This document shows, piece after piece, positions 49,196-60,417 of a stretch of 64,000 bases of DNA (position 1 is its first letter; each line of letters opens with the position of its first letter). Both the position numbers and the translations under genes were made by a program. Origin of the DNA: Paralvinella palmiformis (taxonomy: Eukaryota > Annelida > Polychaeta > Terebellida > Alvinellidae); contig JAODUP010000915.1 of assembly GCA_025642065.1 (NCBI GenBank), forward strand, positions 28,501 to 92,500, given 5' to 3'. The notes under the pieces are model-generated. The model saw only the letters and a program-made list of their open reading frames with translations. It did not search any database and had not been told where the DNA came from.

Positions 49196-51304
49196 GGCAA
49201 TCAATAATTACTAATGGGCATCAAAGTAGCTGAACTGATAATGTAGTTGCACACAGATCTAGGATAGGGGTTCAAATCTTGGCTTAGCTAAGTCTAATGG
49301 ATGTTTCATTATTCATTGCACCTCATTAACTTTGGAGACTGTTTGGCACATATAGCCTGTCACATACAAAACAGTGGCTGCAAAATGAGGACAACAGTGA
49401 CATAGCCTATAATCAATTCAGCTGACCCTGTAACTTGCTAGCGCATCCTGGTACTCCTGATTGTCTGGATCGTGACCGGCACGATGCCGCAATAGGTTGC
49501 CCTTGTGAGCAAATGCCTTGTCACAGTCTGGACACTCATGGATCTTATCCTTGGGAGCTGGTGGCACATAGTCTGGATTGTGGTAGAGGTTCTTGTGCCT
49601 CTTGAGCAGCTGTTTCTGGCGGAAGGACAACTCACACTCATCACACTCAAATGGCTTCTCGCCTGTATGTGTGAGCAGATGGCTTTCGAGGTGACGCTGT
49701 GACAGTGCTGCATACGGACAAAGCTCACACTTGAAACACTTCTCGCCTTCGTGTGTCTTGACATGGATCTTCCACGTATAGCGATCCGGGAAAGATTTCC
49801 CACACTTCTTGCACTGGAGAGGTTTTTCACTGGTGTGCAATTTCTGCACATGAATTTTCAGGTCAGTCTTGCGTCCACAGGTTGTTGGGCAGAGTTCACA
49901 CTGATATACAGGCTTGTTTCCTGTATGGATTAACTTGTGTGCTTTCAGACTGTTACTCTGTGTGAAACGAGTGTGGCAGATGTCACATTCATAAGGTTTC
50001 TCACCGGTGTGTATTCTTAAATGTCTTTTCAGTTTGTATGTATCTGGACTTGCATACGTGCAGTGCGGACATTGGTATGGCCTTTCCCCAGTATGTGACC
50101 GCATGTGCCGCTTCAACTTGCTCAGCTCGACACTTGCATAGTCACATTCCGGACACTTGTGTGGTTTTTCATATGTATGGCGATACCGCACATGACGCAC
50201 CAGCTCTCCCGAAGTAGTGAATGCTGCATCACATTCCTTGCATTTGTGTGGACGAACGCCAGTGTGTGTATTGATATGGTTCTGTAGGGAGGCCACTGTT
50301 TTGAAGCCACGGTCACATATGTGGCACTTATGAGGTCGCTCCTCAGAATGAGTCTTCATGTGTCTTGTCAACAAGTAGCGCTTTGGGCTCGTGTAGTTGC
50401 AGTAATTGCACATCAGCTGTGATGCCATTTGTACCGGTTGCTTTTTTAGCCCACCCTTAACACCTTTTTTGCTTGGATCATCACTCCGTGCCTCAGCGCC
50501 GGCACGGTTCTCTTCCTTGAAATCATACACTGACATGTCTATATTGCCATCCTGACTGGCCTTTGACTCCTGGTCATTCTGTGATACGATTAGGACATAG
50601 CTAACCTCGCCTCCCTGATTTATTTCCGATGGTACGATGGTCACTGTTTGATAATTACCAGTGCTGTCAGTCTGATCCTGAACATCGTCCTCATCATTTT
50701 CCCTCTCCTCATCTCTATCGGTTGATTCCGGTTGCCGTACAGAGACCAACTGTTGGCCTGAGGTGACTGTAACCACTTGTTGTTGGCCAGGAATGGCAAC
50801 AACTGTTGGCTGTGCACCACCTGCAGCTTGTTCAGGCTGTATGGTGAGTAAATCACTGGCATCCTGCTGTGCTGTCACACCGTCGGTGCTGCCTGCCGTC
50901 ACACCAGGCTGCACAGAAAACAATGTCTCCGTGGCTGTCTGCTGTTGAGAGGGCACGATATTTATTGGCGTGAACACTGCCTCCTCCTGACTGAGTAAGG
51001 GCTGTTCGAGGTGCTCAGCACTGACCCCTTCCATCTTCAGCTTCGGATCGGCGACTTCAGCGATGTGCTCACCTTTCAGGATGGCAACACTGTCGTCTGC
51101 CACGTCGTGCAGTATGTTGCCCTCGTAGAGCTGGTCACTGGCATTCGCCACCACAAAGTTACCCTGCCCTGATGTCTGATGGCCAGTCGATGCCAGGATG
51201 AAGCTCTGGCCACTAGCCGAGATCTCTTTGTTGAAGTTGACAAGATAACTCTGGATGTCATTTAGCGAATGACCATCCTGGCCACCCACAGCATGTGGAT
51301 CCAT
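45111..51304 (-). CDS. CTCF: CTCF, 11-zinc-finger insulator and chromatin-loop protein
   Basis: Coding exons in transcript order: 51304-49427, 48345-48172, 47210-47013, 46731-46658, 46549-46470, 45187-45111. They splice in frame to 2,481 bp, 826 aa. CTCF binds DNA through its fingers and halts cohesin to form loop anchors in the nucleus. Residues 1-297 are a Gln/Ser/Thr/Val-rich disordered region with an acidic patch near 198-208. DMSVYDFKEE places the YDF cohesin-contact motif at 260-262, and KKGVK follows as in vertebrate CTCF. Eleven fingers span about 298-611; finger 3 reads CDAAFTTSGELVRH and finger 4 CDYASVELSKLKRHMRSHTG, near-identical to the vertebrate core. The tail has an acidic run (EDYDEDAEEAEEDDD), a basic patch AKRPRRELRRSRG and ends CFGFEEM. 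If the intron after 46,470 is retained, another stop occurs at 46,393 and, by coincidence, the same length results. The start is the first Met of the frame, 38 bases inside an exon whose acceptor lies at 51,343. Confidence 0.95.
48070..48114. repeat. (TA)n(CA)n microsatellite in a CTCF intron
   Basis: About thirty bases of TA followed by CA units, 55 bases from the exon ending at 48,172. Confidence 0.95.
48537..48690 (-). repeat. SINE-D, 3' part, in a CTCF intron
   Basis: Contains the family words TTTATATAGC, GCGCTGTTACAGTATTATTATC, CAGACCTGTATCAATTCAGC and ACCTAAACTCCCAA, found in full at 60,418-60,785. The (TTA)n tail lies at the low-coordinate end. Confidence 0.8.
49218..49392 (+). repeat. 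SINE-A copy in a CTCF intron
   Basis: Worn head (GGGGTTCAAATCTTGGC as B box); body TGCACCTCATTAACTTTGGAG and ACAGTGGCTGCAAAATG. It ends about 35 bases before the big CTCF exon, opposite to its transcription. Confidence 0.7.
49427..51304 (-). CDS. CTCF: CTCF exon with the whole N-terminus and all zinc fingers
   Basis: A single uninterrupted 1,878-bp exon codes residues 1-626. Finger 11 (CPDCDKAFAHKGNLLRHRAGH) is C2H2, whereas the vertebrate finger 11 is C2HC. The donor AGG followed by GTCAGC is a weak match, but the next exon (48,345) continues in phase 0; reading through would add only three codons before a stop. Confidence 0.9.
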
Positions 51305-51342
51305 AATCTTTGGATAACACCCAACAGATCAGGATCAGACAC
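51305..51342 (-). other. CTCF: CTCF 5'UTR, exon part before the start codon
   Basis: The acceptor (TATATTTGTAG on the minus strand) ends at 51,343; 38 untranslated bases precede the ATG. A non-coding first exon must lie upstream, most likely in the CpG-rich region at 56 kb, giving an intron of about 5 kb. Confidence 0.65.
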
Positions 51343-52449
51343 CTACAAATATAACAATAACAAAGGGTTACACTAATATTAATCACAAATGATGATATTA
51401 AACAACTATCTAATTGTTTGTTTATTTTCTCATGTAGTGTAAACAATATAAGAGATTCACCCTTGTCCCACTAAATACTGAATCATTTCAATCTACCTGC
51501 TCGTGCACAGATATTTCACACAAATTTACCGATATTAGATATAATGTGATTGTCCCCCAGTAAAGGGCACAATTATATGTGTGCAAGACATTCTGTGGAG
51601 TACGGTATACTATACTATAGCTATCAAATAATAATAATTTTTAAAAACATCACACCAAAGTATTTTACAATTCATGTCGAATGTGTACTTATTAGCAGAT
51701 AATATTAGGAATGAAGTTGGCACTATTTCAATAACTAGCTGGAAACTGTACTTCCCACAGGAATGTTTGGATCCAGTTTTGTTTAAATATTATTTCTGGA
51801 AATTACCAACTGCCTCAATATTGTTTCATGTACATAACAGTGATCATATGAGGTGAATACACCCAACTATCAGTGGTGAATGGGTTCAGGGAATTTGCTG
51901 TTCACTACTGACTGGGCCCGGTAGTGAAAAGAATTTGGAGGTGAATCCTGTCAGTGCTTAACTGGAAAGGTCATATCAAAATCTACATTACAAATATTTT
52001 TAAATATGGCTGTATCTAACACAATCCATGTATTGTAGGCGACTGGACGTGGGTACTTAACAAAGCCTGCCTGATGGAGTATCTGATAAGCACAAAGATG
52101 GTGGTTGGCAGTGACAATAAAGAAAGATCCTTTGAGCCGATTATAGATAATATAACAATAAAAGTATTTCATATGGCGCTCTAGTTACTCTAAGGTATTT
52201 TACCTTGAAAATAGAAATAAAACACGTTCTGACTCACATAGCACCAAAACATTTAATACATAGATCTATTCAGTTTGAAACACTAGTCAGTTCTCATCTT
52301 TTCATACCTGTGTACATTTATTAATCTACTTCAAGTAGTTACCTCTAATTTCACTTAATCATTTGTTATTGTATTGCTCTGCATCTTAAAATTGAACTCT
52401 AAACAGAAGGATTCTATAGAAATGTTCTCTCATTATTAATATGAGGTTC

Positions 52450-52940
52450 TCTAATTACACACAGCAGCTAGAGCATTGCACTGAAAACCTTCAGGCTGTG
52501 AGTTTGAATCCTACTCATAACTGTGTTTGGGGGATATTACCCCAGGCCAGACATGGGGTCAATTCTTTTTTTGCCAATTCCAATCAATTCCACATAAAAT
52601 TTATCAATTCCAATTTTTACCTACTACTTTTTAAGAGGAGTAGGTACTCCGATTACCTACTTGGAATACCTACTCCGAGCACCATAATTTATATTCCAAG
52701 TAGAATTGTCATGGAAGAAATATTTCCTAATTAAAAAATTAAATGGTAAATTAATTTGTGGATTTAATTTTTTGGTAGCAAACTTCAATTCCAAATTTAT
52801 CAATTCAAATTCAATTTTTTTTTTAAATAAGCAATTCCAAAATTGGAATTGCCCATCAATTCAAATTCTGCTCCAGATATTTGCTGCTCAGCCATACGTC
52901 CCAAGTGTGACCGGCATCGAGGCTAAAACAACTGTTATTA
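52450..52940 (+). repeat. SINE-C interrupted by a hAT-like element
   Basis: The first part, 52,450-52,547, has an A box (CAGCTAGAGCATTGCACTG) and a B box (GAGTTTGAATCCTACTC), then GGGGATATTACCCC. The second part, 52,871-52,940, continues with CATACGTCCCAAGTGTGACC and ATCGAGGCTAAAA. Joining the parts restores a body comparable with the uninterrupted copy at 54,485 (ATATTCCCCTGG ... CATTGAGGCTAAAC). Confidence 0.65.
52548..52870. mobile_element. hAT-like MITE nested in SINE-C
   Basis: It starts CAGACATGGGGTCAATTC and ends, on the complement, CAGAATTTGAATTGATGGGC. Subterminal DNA is packed with CAATTCCAATTC-type words in both orientations. Flanking 8-mers CCCCAGGC and CTCCAGAT agree at 5 of 8, all differences being transitions, as expected of an old hAT duplication. 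No open frame for a transposase. Confidence 0.6.
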
Positions 52941-54484
52941 TCACTCTAATATACAGTGATTACTTGATGTTATCTGTATTCTTCTATATAATTATCCACA
53001 AGACTTTATAGCTAAAAACCAACTATTCTGCTCTAAGTACTTAACATTCTAGTTTAGCCCATTTTGCCAAAAATGGGTCGATTTCTAGGTTAAATGATAT
53101 TTTTTCATGTGTAGCAATGTGAAATTATCACAGCGAGCAAGAGTTTATTCGCTAAATGTAAACTGATCAGTTTCAGAAGAGAATCAATTTTCAGGATTTT
53201 TCAATGGTGCCTAAAGTGGATAAATGTTTTCTCAAGACTGAATCTAGCCCAATCAGTTTGAAGCCATTCTCCTTATAAACATATAATTTATATTTTAAGT
53301 TACCAGTAAACTAACTGGTTTTAAAAAATCTTTTCTCAGCTACAAAGTTATTACTTGGTCAGGTTGTATTTGTAAACAATGAAATGTTGTTGACTTGTAC
53401 ATATGACAGCAATGAGTCAAGTAAAGATTCTTCAAGACTGTTAACTTATCTCATACCCCGGTCAGTAATTATAAATTTCCAGAGAATTTTTAAGGTATTT
53501 TAAAACCAAAATAAGATCTAAAGGTTTTCAGGTCAAAACTTTCAAGGGGCACATACTGGCACTTTATTTAAAAGTAAAACCTCCCCCCTTTCATTGTCAC
53601 TCACTTCTCACAACTGACAACTAGGTTAATAAAACCTACTAAAATACTTGAAAATGGGGCATAAGGCCAAGGAATTGTTGAAAAATGGTTCCATTTATTT
53701 ACTACTGTTCGTTGAAGCAGTTTTCAGTTGATTTACATAAATCTAACATATTAGTAGACACTTTGTGCTACAAATTAAAAAACTATTTTCATTATATGGT
53801 TTTCTTTAGTCATTTCAGTAACATTTACAGTTGTTCAGATCAACCATACTGGAATATATGTAAATTATATGCTTGGCTGATGCTTTTTATATTATTGTAA
53901 CCAGGTCATACTAAACAGCTTGTTCATAATGGCATCAAACTTCAGAAGCATCTGGTCTGTGCCTGCCATGAATAATAGGGATAAATCTAACTGGTGCTTT
54001 TGTGACCTTTATCATAAACACTGGACACTCAGAATTAACAGCCATCACTCTTTACCTTCTAATAGTACATGGAATCATTTGTGAACTATGTTTGTTATTA
54101 AATAACAGGGTTGTTCCATGCCAACTCACCTAGTAGCTATTTGGTCACCATATCGGATTTTGTTAATAAAAGTTACGCAAATTCCTATTTATTGAAAACT
54201 CATACAAAATTTTAGGCCCCGACTCTAAATACTTTATGAGATATAGGCTGCTTAAAAAAGGGGCATGACCCCTTTTATACCCTGAGTAAACAATATTATT
54301 GTAAATGCCTTATCTCAGCTTCTTATTCTTAGTAAAGTAAAGCACATGGGAGGTCTTAGCAATGTTCTCAGAAAACCTGCTCTAAGGTTATTTTAACAAA
54401 TCCATTCATCATGTAAAATAGACAACAGCCATTAAGTAATAGTTGTATCATCAAGAGATCTTCAAGGAAGCCGTCTCTTTCTCT

Positions 54485-54610
54485 AATTGCTCTGATGGCA
54501 GAGTGGGTGGAGCACCTATCTTTGTGGTATATTCCCCTGGACAGTCACTTTTCACCTATATGTCTCCATTGTGTCTAGCATTGAGGCTAAACAAAGAACT
54601 CCCCCCCCTC
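54485..54610 (+). repeat. SINE-C copy, uninterrupted
   Basis: Head TCTGATGGCAGAGTGGGTGG with A-box character; body ATTCCCCTGGACAGTCAC; end AGCATTGAGGCTAAACAAA. The B box is worn. Confidence 0.55.
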
Positions 54611-55490
54611 CTCTCTAAGCAATTGATATTTAACCAAAGCCAGTAAAACAAATTTGTATTTGGATCTTATATATTTTTCTTATCTTCCAGTTGACTAAGC
54701 GCAGTTTCCCAGCTAATTGAAGTGAGCTGGGTCATTATTGATTTAACTATACATGTCTTCAATTCATACACCAACATTTAATTAACATGACTATTTTTGT
54801 GCTGATAATAAAACAACTTCCCATACAACTTAATAAAATGGTTTGTCGTAAGAAGATTGATCATGTTAGGTCTTTGTTGTCTTTAATAATTTGTGTTACA
54901 AAATGTAATTGTGATAGTGGTTAATATTGTAAAAACTCCTTTATATAACCAAAAATAAACTCAGCTGAATTTTATTTTTATAATTCCTCAGTTAACAAAG
55001 ACTTGACTAGCTTCAGTCAGACAACACATTCAGAATGCTAAGAAGGTATAAGCCACAGAGAGTGATGGTGGCTCCACCTGGGTCAGCACTACAAACCCAT
55101 CACATATGCATAATTACAAATATTAGAAAGTACACTAACTAAACAGCACTAGTAAATGTTAATGCTTGCTTTAGCTATAAATAGCTATCAGACAGAAATT
55201 TAACTGAGTATACTTAAGAATTAGAAAAAAATATTGATAATATTCTAAGCAGGAACAGCTAGTGTTTGATAAAATTATAAATTTATTGTGGCTTGCTATT
55301 CATAAAATAAATATCAAAAATTAATTATAAATGTTCAAATTTAAGCAAAGCTTTAAAAAAATGAAACAAGACTAAATAAAACCTTTATCAGCAAAACCAT
55401 TTATTTTCTCCAAGTTACTCAACACAAGTGCAAGTAAAGTTCACTTTTTATTGACTGATTGGCTATATAAGATAATATATATATTATATA

Positions 55491-55600
55491 CACTATATAT
55501 ATATATATATATATATATGTTATATAGAAATATAAATAAAACACTATATATATATATAGAGAGAGAGAGAGAAATATATTTATATATAAACATGTTTATA
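55491..55600. repeat. (TA)n/(GA)n microsatellite cluster
   Basis: Several TA tracts and a short (GA)n run. Open frames here encode only Tyr/Ile repeats and are not genes. Confidence 0.9.
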
Positions 55601-55879
55601 TATAAATATGTGTGTGTGTGTAATATGCTGTTGAGCAATCATATTTCTTTATATATTTATTTATGCACACAATCATAATTTATTTACGCTTGGTCGACAG
55701 TCATGCCTCATGATCACCAAGTATGACATATATCCAGCATATAATTATTTATATATATATATATACTATTATCTATAGAACTAGAGTATAGTAATAATAC
55801 TTTTCTAAAATGTAAATCTCAATCCCGGGTTCAATTACAGTTAAAAAAACAAAATTTTCATAACACATCAAATGGTCAA

Positions 55880-56650
55880 GACAGCAGTCGAGAGCACACG
55901 TCAACAAAGTGCAGATGATTTGTGGCACTTCGACGGCATAACAGCGCCCGTCGAAGTCGCCATCTTGAATAAGCACATTCCCAGCTTTCGTACCAATCCT
56001 CCGACGGCACGACCTAGCGTCGATGACGTCCGACGTCGACGACAAACTGTCCATCCTCCCGGCCCCGACGCCGGGAGCGAGAGATTCTCACCACAGATGT
56101 CACTGGTGTGTGAAGTTATTTCGTGGCGCCCCCATTTTTCTGTACCGCGCGCCATCTGGGTTCAGAAATGGGCAAATGGCCGCCGATAGACGGAGCCTGG
56201 GGTCGCTCGCTTCGGACGCAGACGACCGCCGCTAGAGCGAGCCAAACTTACCGAGAAAGCGACCCCTGGGGTCGACAGCGACCGGTTCTTCTCCCGGAGC
56301 TGGATTCTGGTTGAGCGATCGGGATTTCGACCGTAAGTCGAGGCGGAAGACAAAGAAATCCGTTCAGGCGCTGAACGAAGCGGTTTTTTACCAGTTTTAT
56401 GCAAATTAGCGCGGACAATGACGGAGCGTTTTCGCGATATTTCGCTTTGCGCATTTCGCCGTTTGGCCGTCCGACAGTGGCGACGTGTCCGCTGGCGTTC
56501 CGACAACGCCGCATCGACGTGAAATATAATCGTAAAATCTTACCAGATATATAGTGGAATCAGTTGATATTTTCGTCGCGGGAGGGCGTTGCGGGACGTG
56601 TCTCGGCCATGGAGTTGCTCTGCGCATGCGCAATGCTGCTGGACTGAGTC
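55880..56650 (-). promoter_or_regulatory. CTCF: CpG-rich promoter and candidate first exon of CTCF
   Basis: The richest CpG patch in the window. It contains an NRF1 palindrome TGCGCATGCGCA (56,621-56,632), a YY1-type site (CGCCATCTTG, 55,958-55,967) and CRE-like halves (GATGACGTCC near 56,024). Minus-strand splice donors occur after 56,252 (TCTCG/GTAAGT) and 56,544 (ATCTG/GTAAGA), either of which could join the acceptor at 51,343. The several open frames here are expected in GC-rich DNA and show no family content. Divergent transcription to the right is possible but unproven. Confidence 0.55.
56621..56632. promoter_or_regulatory. NRF1-type palindrome
   Basis: TGCGCATGCGCA, a perfect self-complementary match to the NRF1 consensus, at the upstream edge of the CpG-rich patch as seen from CTCF. 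Confidence 0.65.
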
Positions 56651-56699
56651 GTTACTCAGAGCGAGGCTGATCATATCAATAGAAGCACGTGTTTTTGTT

Positions 56700-57904
56700 T
56701 ACTAAGTAGTAATAATAACTGTACTAAGTATTAAATAATATATATATATATATCGATGTTGATTATAACTATATAAGCATGCTAATATTAATCCAGTGGC
56801 GCTGTTGTATCAATAGCACGCTATGATATCCAAGTTAAATATTCCCCGTCAAACATGTTCTTATTCAGCCTATATTATTATATATAGACTATCAGGAATT
56901 CATTTCTGTGAAGTCAACATCCACGTAAAGTGAAATATTATTGAAGAAGAAAGCTTTACCTAAAAAAAACACTAATCTGAAGCTATTTAATTGCGTAACA
57001 TACTTTGCTTAGTGGAATAAACATAAATTATAGTTGGTGTGGTTTGCACTTTCAGAAATATGCTTACTTTTGCCGTTAACGGTAACTTTTGAAATTTTTT
57101 TCTTCTGAATTATCCATTAACAAATATGGAAAATGAAACAATATATTGATTTGAAAGTAATGATATCATGTTTAGTGTGGTTTTATCTCACTTTATTTCC
57201 GCATATAGACAAATAGTACTTAATTAAATAACTTGATAACACTGTATAAAGACAAATACTATCAGAACAATATTATTATGATAAACATATCTTATTTGTG
57301 AATGTAAAGTCAATGTAATTTTGGTTTTCGGAAATATTCACACCATACAGAAAACTCTGGTGTACCCGCCATACTTGTGAATGAATTCAAGGTAAAGCGT
57401 ACGGTACTAAGAATTCAAAATCGAGCCTATATATGGGCATTGCTGTAAGCGCCTACTTAGAATTAATACAATTATCATAACGTTTCTGGCTCCTAGTTAT
57501 TGGCATTGATTGTGGGGGGGGGGGGAACTATTCGCCAGGTGGCGATGCTACACAGCTATTTTACTGTTTGTGGTCCTCGACTTCGTAGTACATTTTTAGC
57601 CAGAATAATACTTAAGCCATGTTCAAATACTTTAACATATGTGTCCCAAGCCTAATGGTTTTACTTGCCTGCATTCCATCCTGGTGTGAACTGTAAAATC
57701 TGGCATATAAAGCGGACCAGTGAGTATACGGCAGTTAATGGTAGATCAACAAAGTGAGCACGCAAAAAGGCACTGGTAGGTTGATACATTCTAACCGATT
57801 TTTTAAATATTTCTAGATCATCATTGAGCTAAAAAAATCAAAATGGAGTTCTCTTTTCAAAATTAATACAGATACAGGTCTAATAATTTACTTATATAAT
57901 CCAT
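56700..57904. other. No gene recognised
   Basis: AT-rich DNA right of the CpG patch with a long G-run at 57,512-57,525. A CTCF-like core motif (CGCCAGGTGGCG) lies at 57,533-57,544. Confidence 0.4.
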
Positions 57905-58090
57905 GTGAGCGTCTCCATGGCTACATATTTTTTCACCAAGAACCAACTTGCAATATGTCTGTGTCTGGTGGGTATTTCATCTATCACCATGAACTGCCAG
58001 CATATGGCTGTGCGTGGTGAGTGTTTCATCCATCCACTTTGCTTCATTATCCTTTGACTTCGCTTGGTCCATTTAGTCTACGTTGCGTTA
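57905..58090 (+). repeat. SINE-A, rearranged copy
   Basis: Head GCGTCTCCATGGCTACAT, then two partial bodies (GGTGGGTATTTCATC and GGTGAGTGTTTCATCCATCC), then CTTTGCTTCATTATCCTTTG and CTTGGTCCATTTAGTCTACG. The middle seems duplicated. Confidence 0.65.
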
Positions 58091-58694
58091 ACAAACGGGA
58101 TGAAGAAATAGCAACTTATCTATTTTATATATTTATTATAATAAGGGGATATGATAATAATAAACCGAGTTGAACACAAGCCACCTGGCGAAAACTACCT
58201 GAACTACAGCTATAGGATAAACAATCACTGGCTCACATCACTATGCTGATGCTATAAGATATATATATAACTAAGTTATAAAAATAGACATATGACAACA
58301 ACATCATTTAATCAAACCAACAATTGCCAGTCTCTCAGCGGATTTTTATTATAAGATCTCTGTAGTATCTCTACCACCAATCTTTAATGATGCTACTACG
58401 TTTGCATAAGCTATTTAGTTTAATAGGTATCATAGCTAGAACAGAAACAGCATTTATTACCTTGTATCAATTTAATATGTTGTGTTATAAGTGACGACGA
58501 CGTACAACATTAGCAACAACAATAAATAACCCATTCATTGGCTGTCGTGTTCCAACTAATATTCCAATTCAGACTAATGTTTACTATTTTACAACTAATT
58601 ATTACTTCTCAGCGACGTTTAAAAATGTAGAACATTTGTATAAATTACGGTTGAGCTAAGCATTATTCACGTGTCTTGTGTACATTTAATTTTG

Positions 58695-58736
<42 letters not shown>

Positions 58737-58866
58737 CAGTATATATACTATACTAAGACAACTAGTTATTACAGATTCAATTGATTAATGCATTTATACC
58801 TAACGATGTAGAATATTTGTACATATTTTAGTTGTGTAAATATGCCATAAAAGGAACTGGTGATAC

Positions 58867-58899
<33 letters not shown>

Positions 58900-59010
58900 G
58901 TCTCAGCATGAAAAGTCGCCACTCTGGATTCAGTCCCCTGAAGAATCGTCCAGAGTTTTAATTCACGCTTCGAGATTCTCTGTGCCTGTGCCTTATTATA
59001 CACGACTAAA

Positions 59011-59056
<46 letters not shown>

Positions 59057-59460
59057 ATATATATTATAGATTCGATTTATCAATCTGTTTGTACCTAAAA
59101 ATGTAGAACATATACTGGTTGTGTTAACATGCCACTAAAGGTCATATATATATATATATATATATATTAGGGTTGAAATAACCGATAGTCCGTTGCTCAA
59201 TGACCAACAGATATAAGAGCCAATTTAAATGATTGGCAATTGGTATATCGGACCAAATGAAAATCTAGGTCCGCTCTATAGATCTTCGTTCATTCCTTGA
59301 CTTTACACTGCGCCTGATATCACAAAAATATATTGTTTTTGCAGCATACTTCTTCATCAGCCAGATGGTGAACTTTTTTGGGACCAATGGAATTGAGGAC
59401 GGGCGAAATAATTTTGAGGTCGTTTGATCCTGTTGGCCAATAACATTTTTTTCTTTCTCT
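58090..59460. other. Microsatellite-rich stretch, no gene recognised
   Basis: (TA)n tracts at 58,702-58,732, 58,868-58,898, 59,010-59,070 (CA then TA) and 59,143-59,167. Open frames across them are repeat-encoded. Confidence 0.5.
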
Positions 59461-59461
59461 C

Positions 59462-59465
<4 letters not shown>

Positions 59466-59505
<40 letters not shown>
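59466..59505. repeat. (GT)n microsatellite
   Basis: About twenty GT units. Confidence 0.95.
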
Positions 59506-59509
<4 letters not shown>

Positions 59510-59696
59510 GGAAAGATGGGCTGGAATTTTACGAGACTGGGAATGTATTACGCCTCCCATACACGAGACCCTTCAGCTTAAAATCATTTAGCACGGCCAT
59601 TATTCCACGAATAAGAAAGGGAGACTTTGTTAGGCTACAATGAGTAAACATTTTTGTTGTTGTATATAGTCTCTGCGTTGATTTCACTCTCAGCAG

Positions 59697-60055
59697 TGAG
59701 CTCCGGTGACCCAGCGGTCAAACACCCGGCACTTGGTACCAAGGGTCACAGGTTCAAACCCAGCAAGAGGTCGAAACTTTTCCAGAGATTAATTTCTCGG
59801 CTCACAACATCGTGGATGGCTGACCACGTTAAATGGCGCTGCTGTCTCCACTGAATTATTAAAAATAAAGAGGGGTGTTAAAACCCCCCTGAAGGCGTAA
59901 AACACTCCGGCAGTGACCACCCACAGGGTATTTCGGCTCCATCTTTCCGTACTGCTCCCCTGTGAGTGGTGGTTGAGGAGGTTTCTCAACCACTCCAACA
60001 TAGAGGCTGTGCCAAATAAGCGACAGCCTAGGGATTCTCCCCGAACAACAAAACA
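59697..60055 (+). repeat. SINE-B copy
   Basis: Head GAGCTCCGGTGACCCAGCGG and B box CAGGTTCAAACCCAGC; the same body as the two copies in the GST intron; ends with GCGACAGCCTAGGGATTCTC and an A-rich tail. Confidence 0.9.
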
Positions 60056-60146
60056 AACAAACACTCTCAGCCTATTGGTGACGGCCGACTTCCGAGGGAA
60101 AAGAACTGATCAAATGAAATATCGCATAGACGCAGTCAACAACGGG

Positions 60147-60208
60147 ATTTGATCCTCTGACCTAGTACGTCTCCGCCGCATTGCTCTGCTAACTGAGCCG
60201 AAACATAT
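60147..60208 (-). repeat. tRNA-like head, unassigned SINE
   Basis: The minus strand reads GGCTCAGTTAGCAGAGCA (A box) and GAGGATCAAATCCCG (B box). It matches none of the four families well and no clean acceptor stem is seen, so it is not called a tRNA gene. Confidence 0.45.
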
Positions 60209-60275
60209 CGGAATTGCTGTTTAGCTGAAAGCGTTATGATTGGTTGCGTATCTCGAACGGGATAAAAATAATACG

Positions 60276-60400
60276 TGATATTTATATAGCGCTCTATCCA
60301 GCTAGGTAGCTGCTCTAAGGCGCTTTACGGTATTATTATCCCTGATACAATGGCAACCTTGCGATAACTGTGCGAGGGCCATGCGATTGTCCCACCTACA
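60276..60400 (-). repeat. SINE-D, 3' fragment
   Basis: Words TTTATATAGCGCTC, GGCGCTTTACGGTATTATTATC. A diverged relative of the next copy. Confidence 0.65.
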
Positions 60401-60417
60401 ATCTTACGTTTTCTATA

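Larger units (their letters stand above)
51343..55870 (-). other. Probable 5'UTR intron of CTCF
   Basis: AT-rich, with no supported coding frame. It holds a SINE-C with a nested hAT-like element (52,450-52,940), another SINE-C (54,485) and (TA)n tracts near 55,500. Confidence 0.5.

Noticed and set aside
49438..49851. Second minus-strand frame of 137 codons across the CTCF fingers
   Set aside because: A shadow of the zinc-finger frame, in another phase, with no family content.
55872..56633. Several overlapping open frames on both strands in the CpG-rich patch
   Set aside because: GC-rich DNA has few stops; none has motifs, and the region is better explained as the CTCF promoter.
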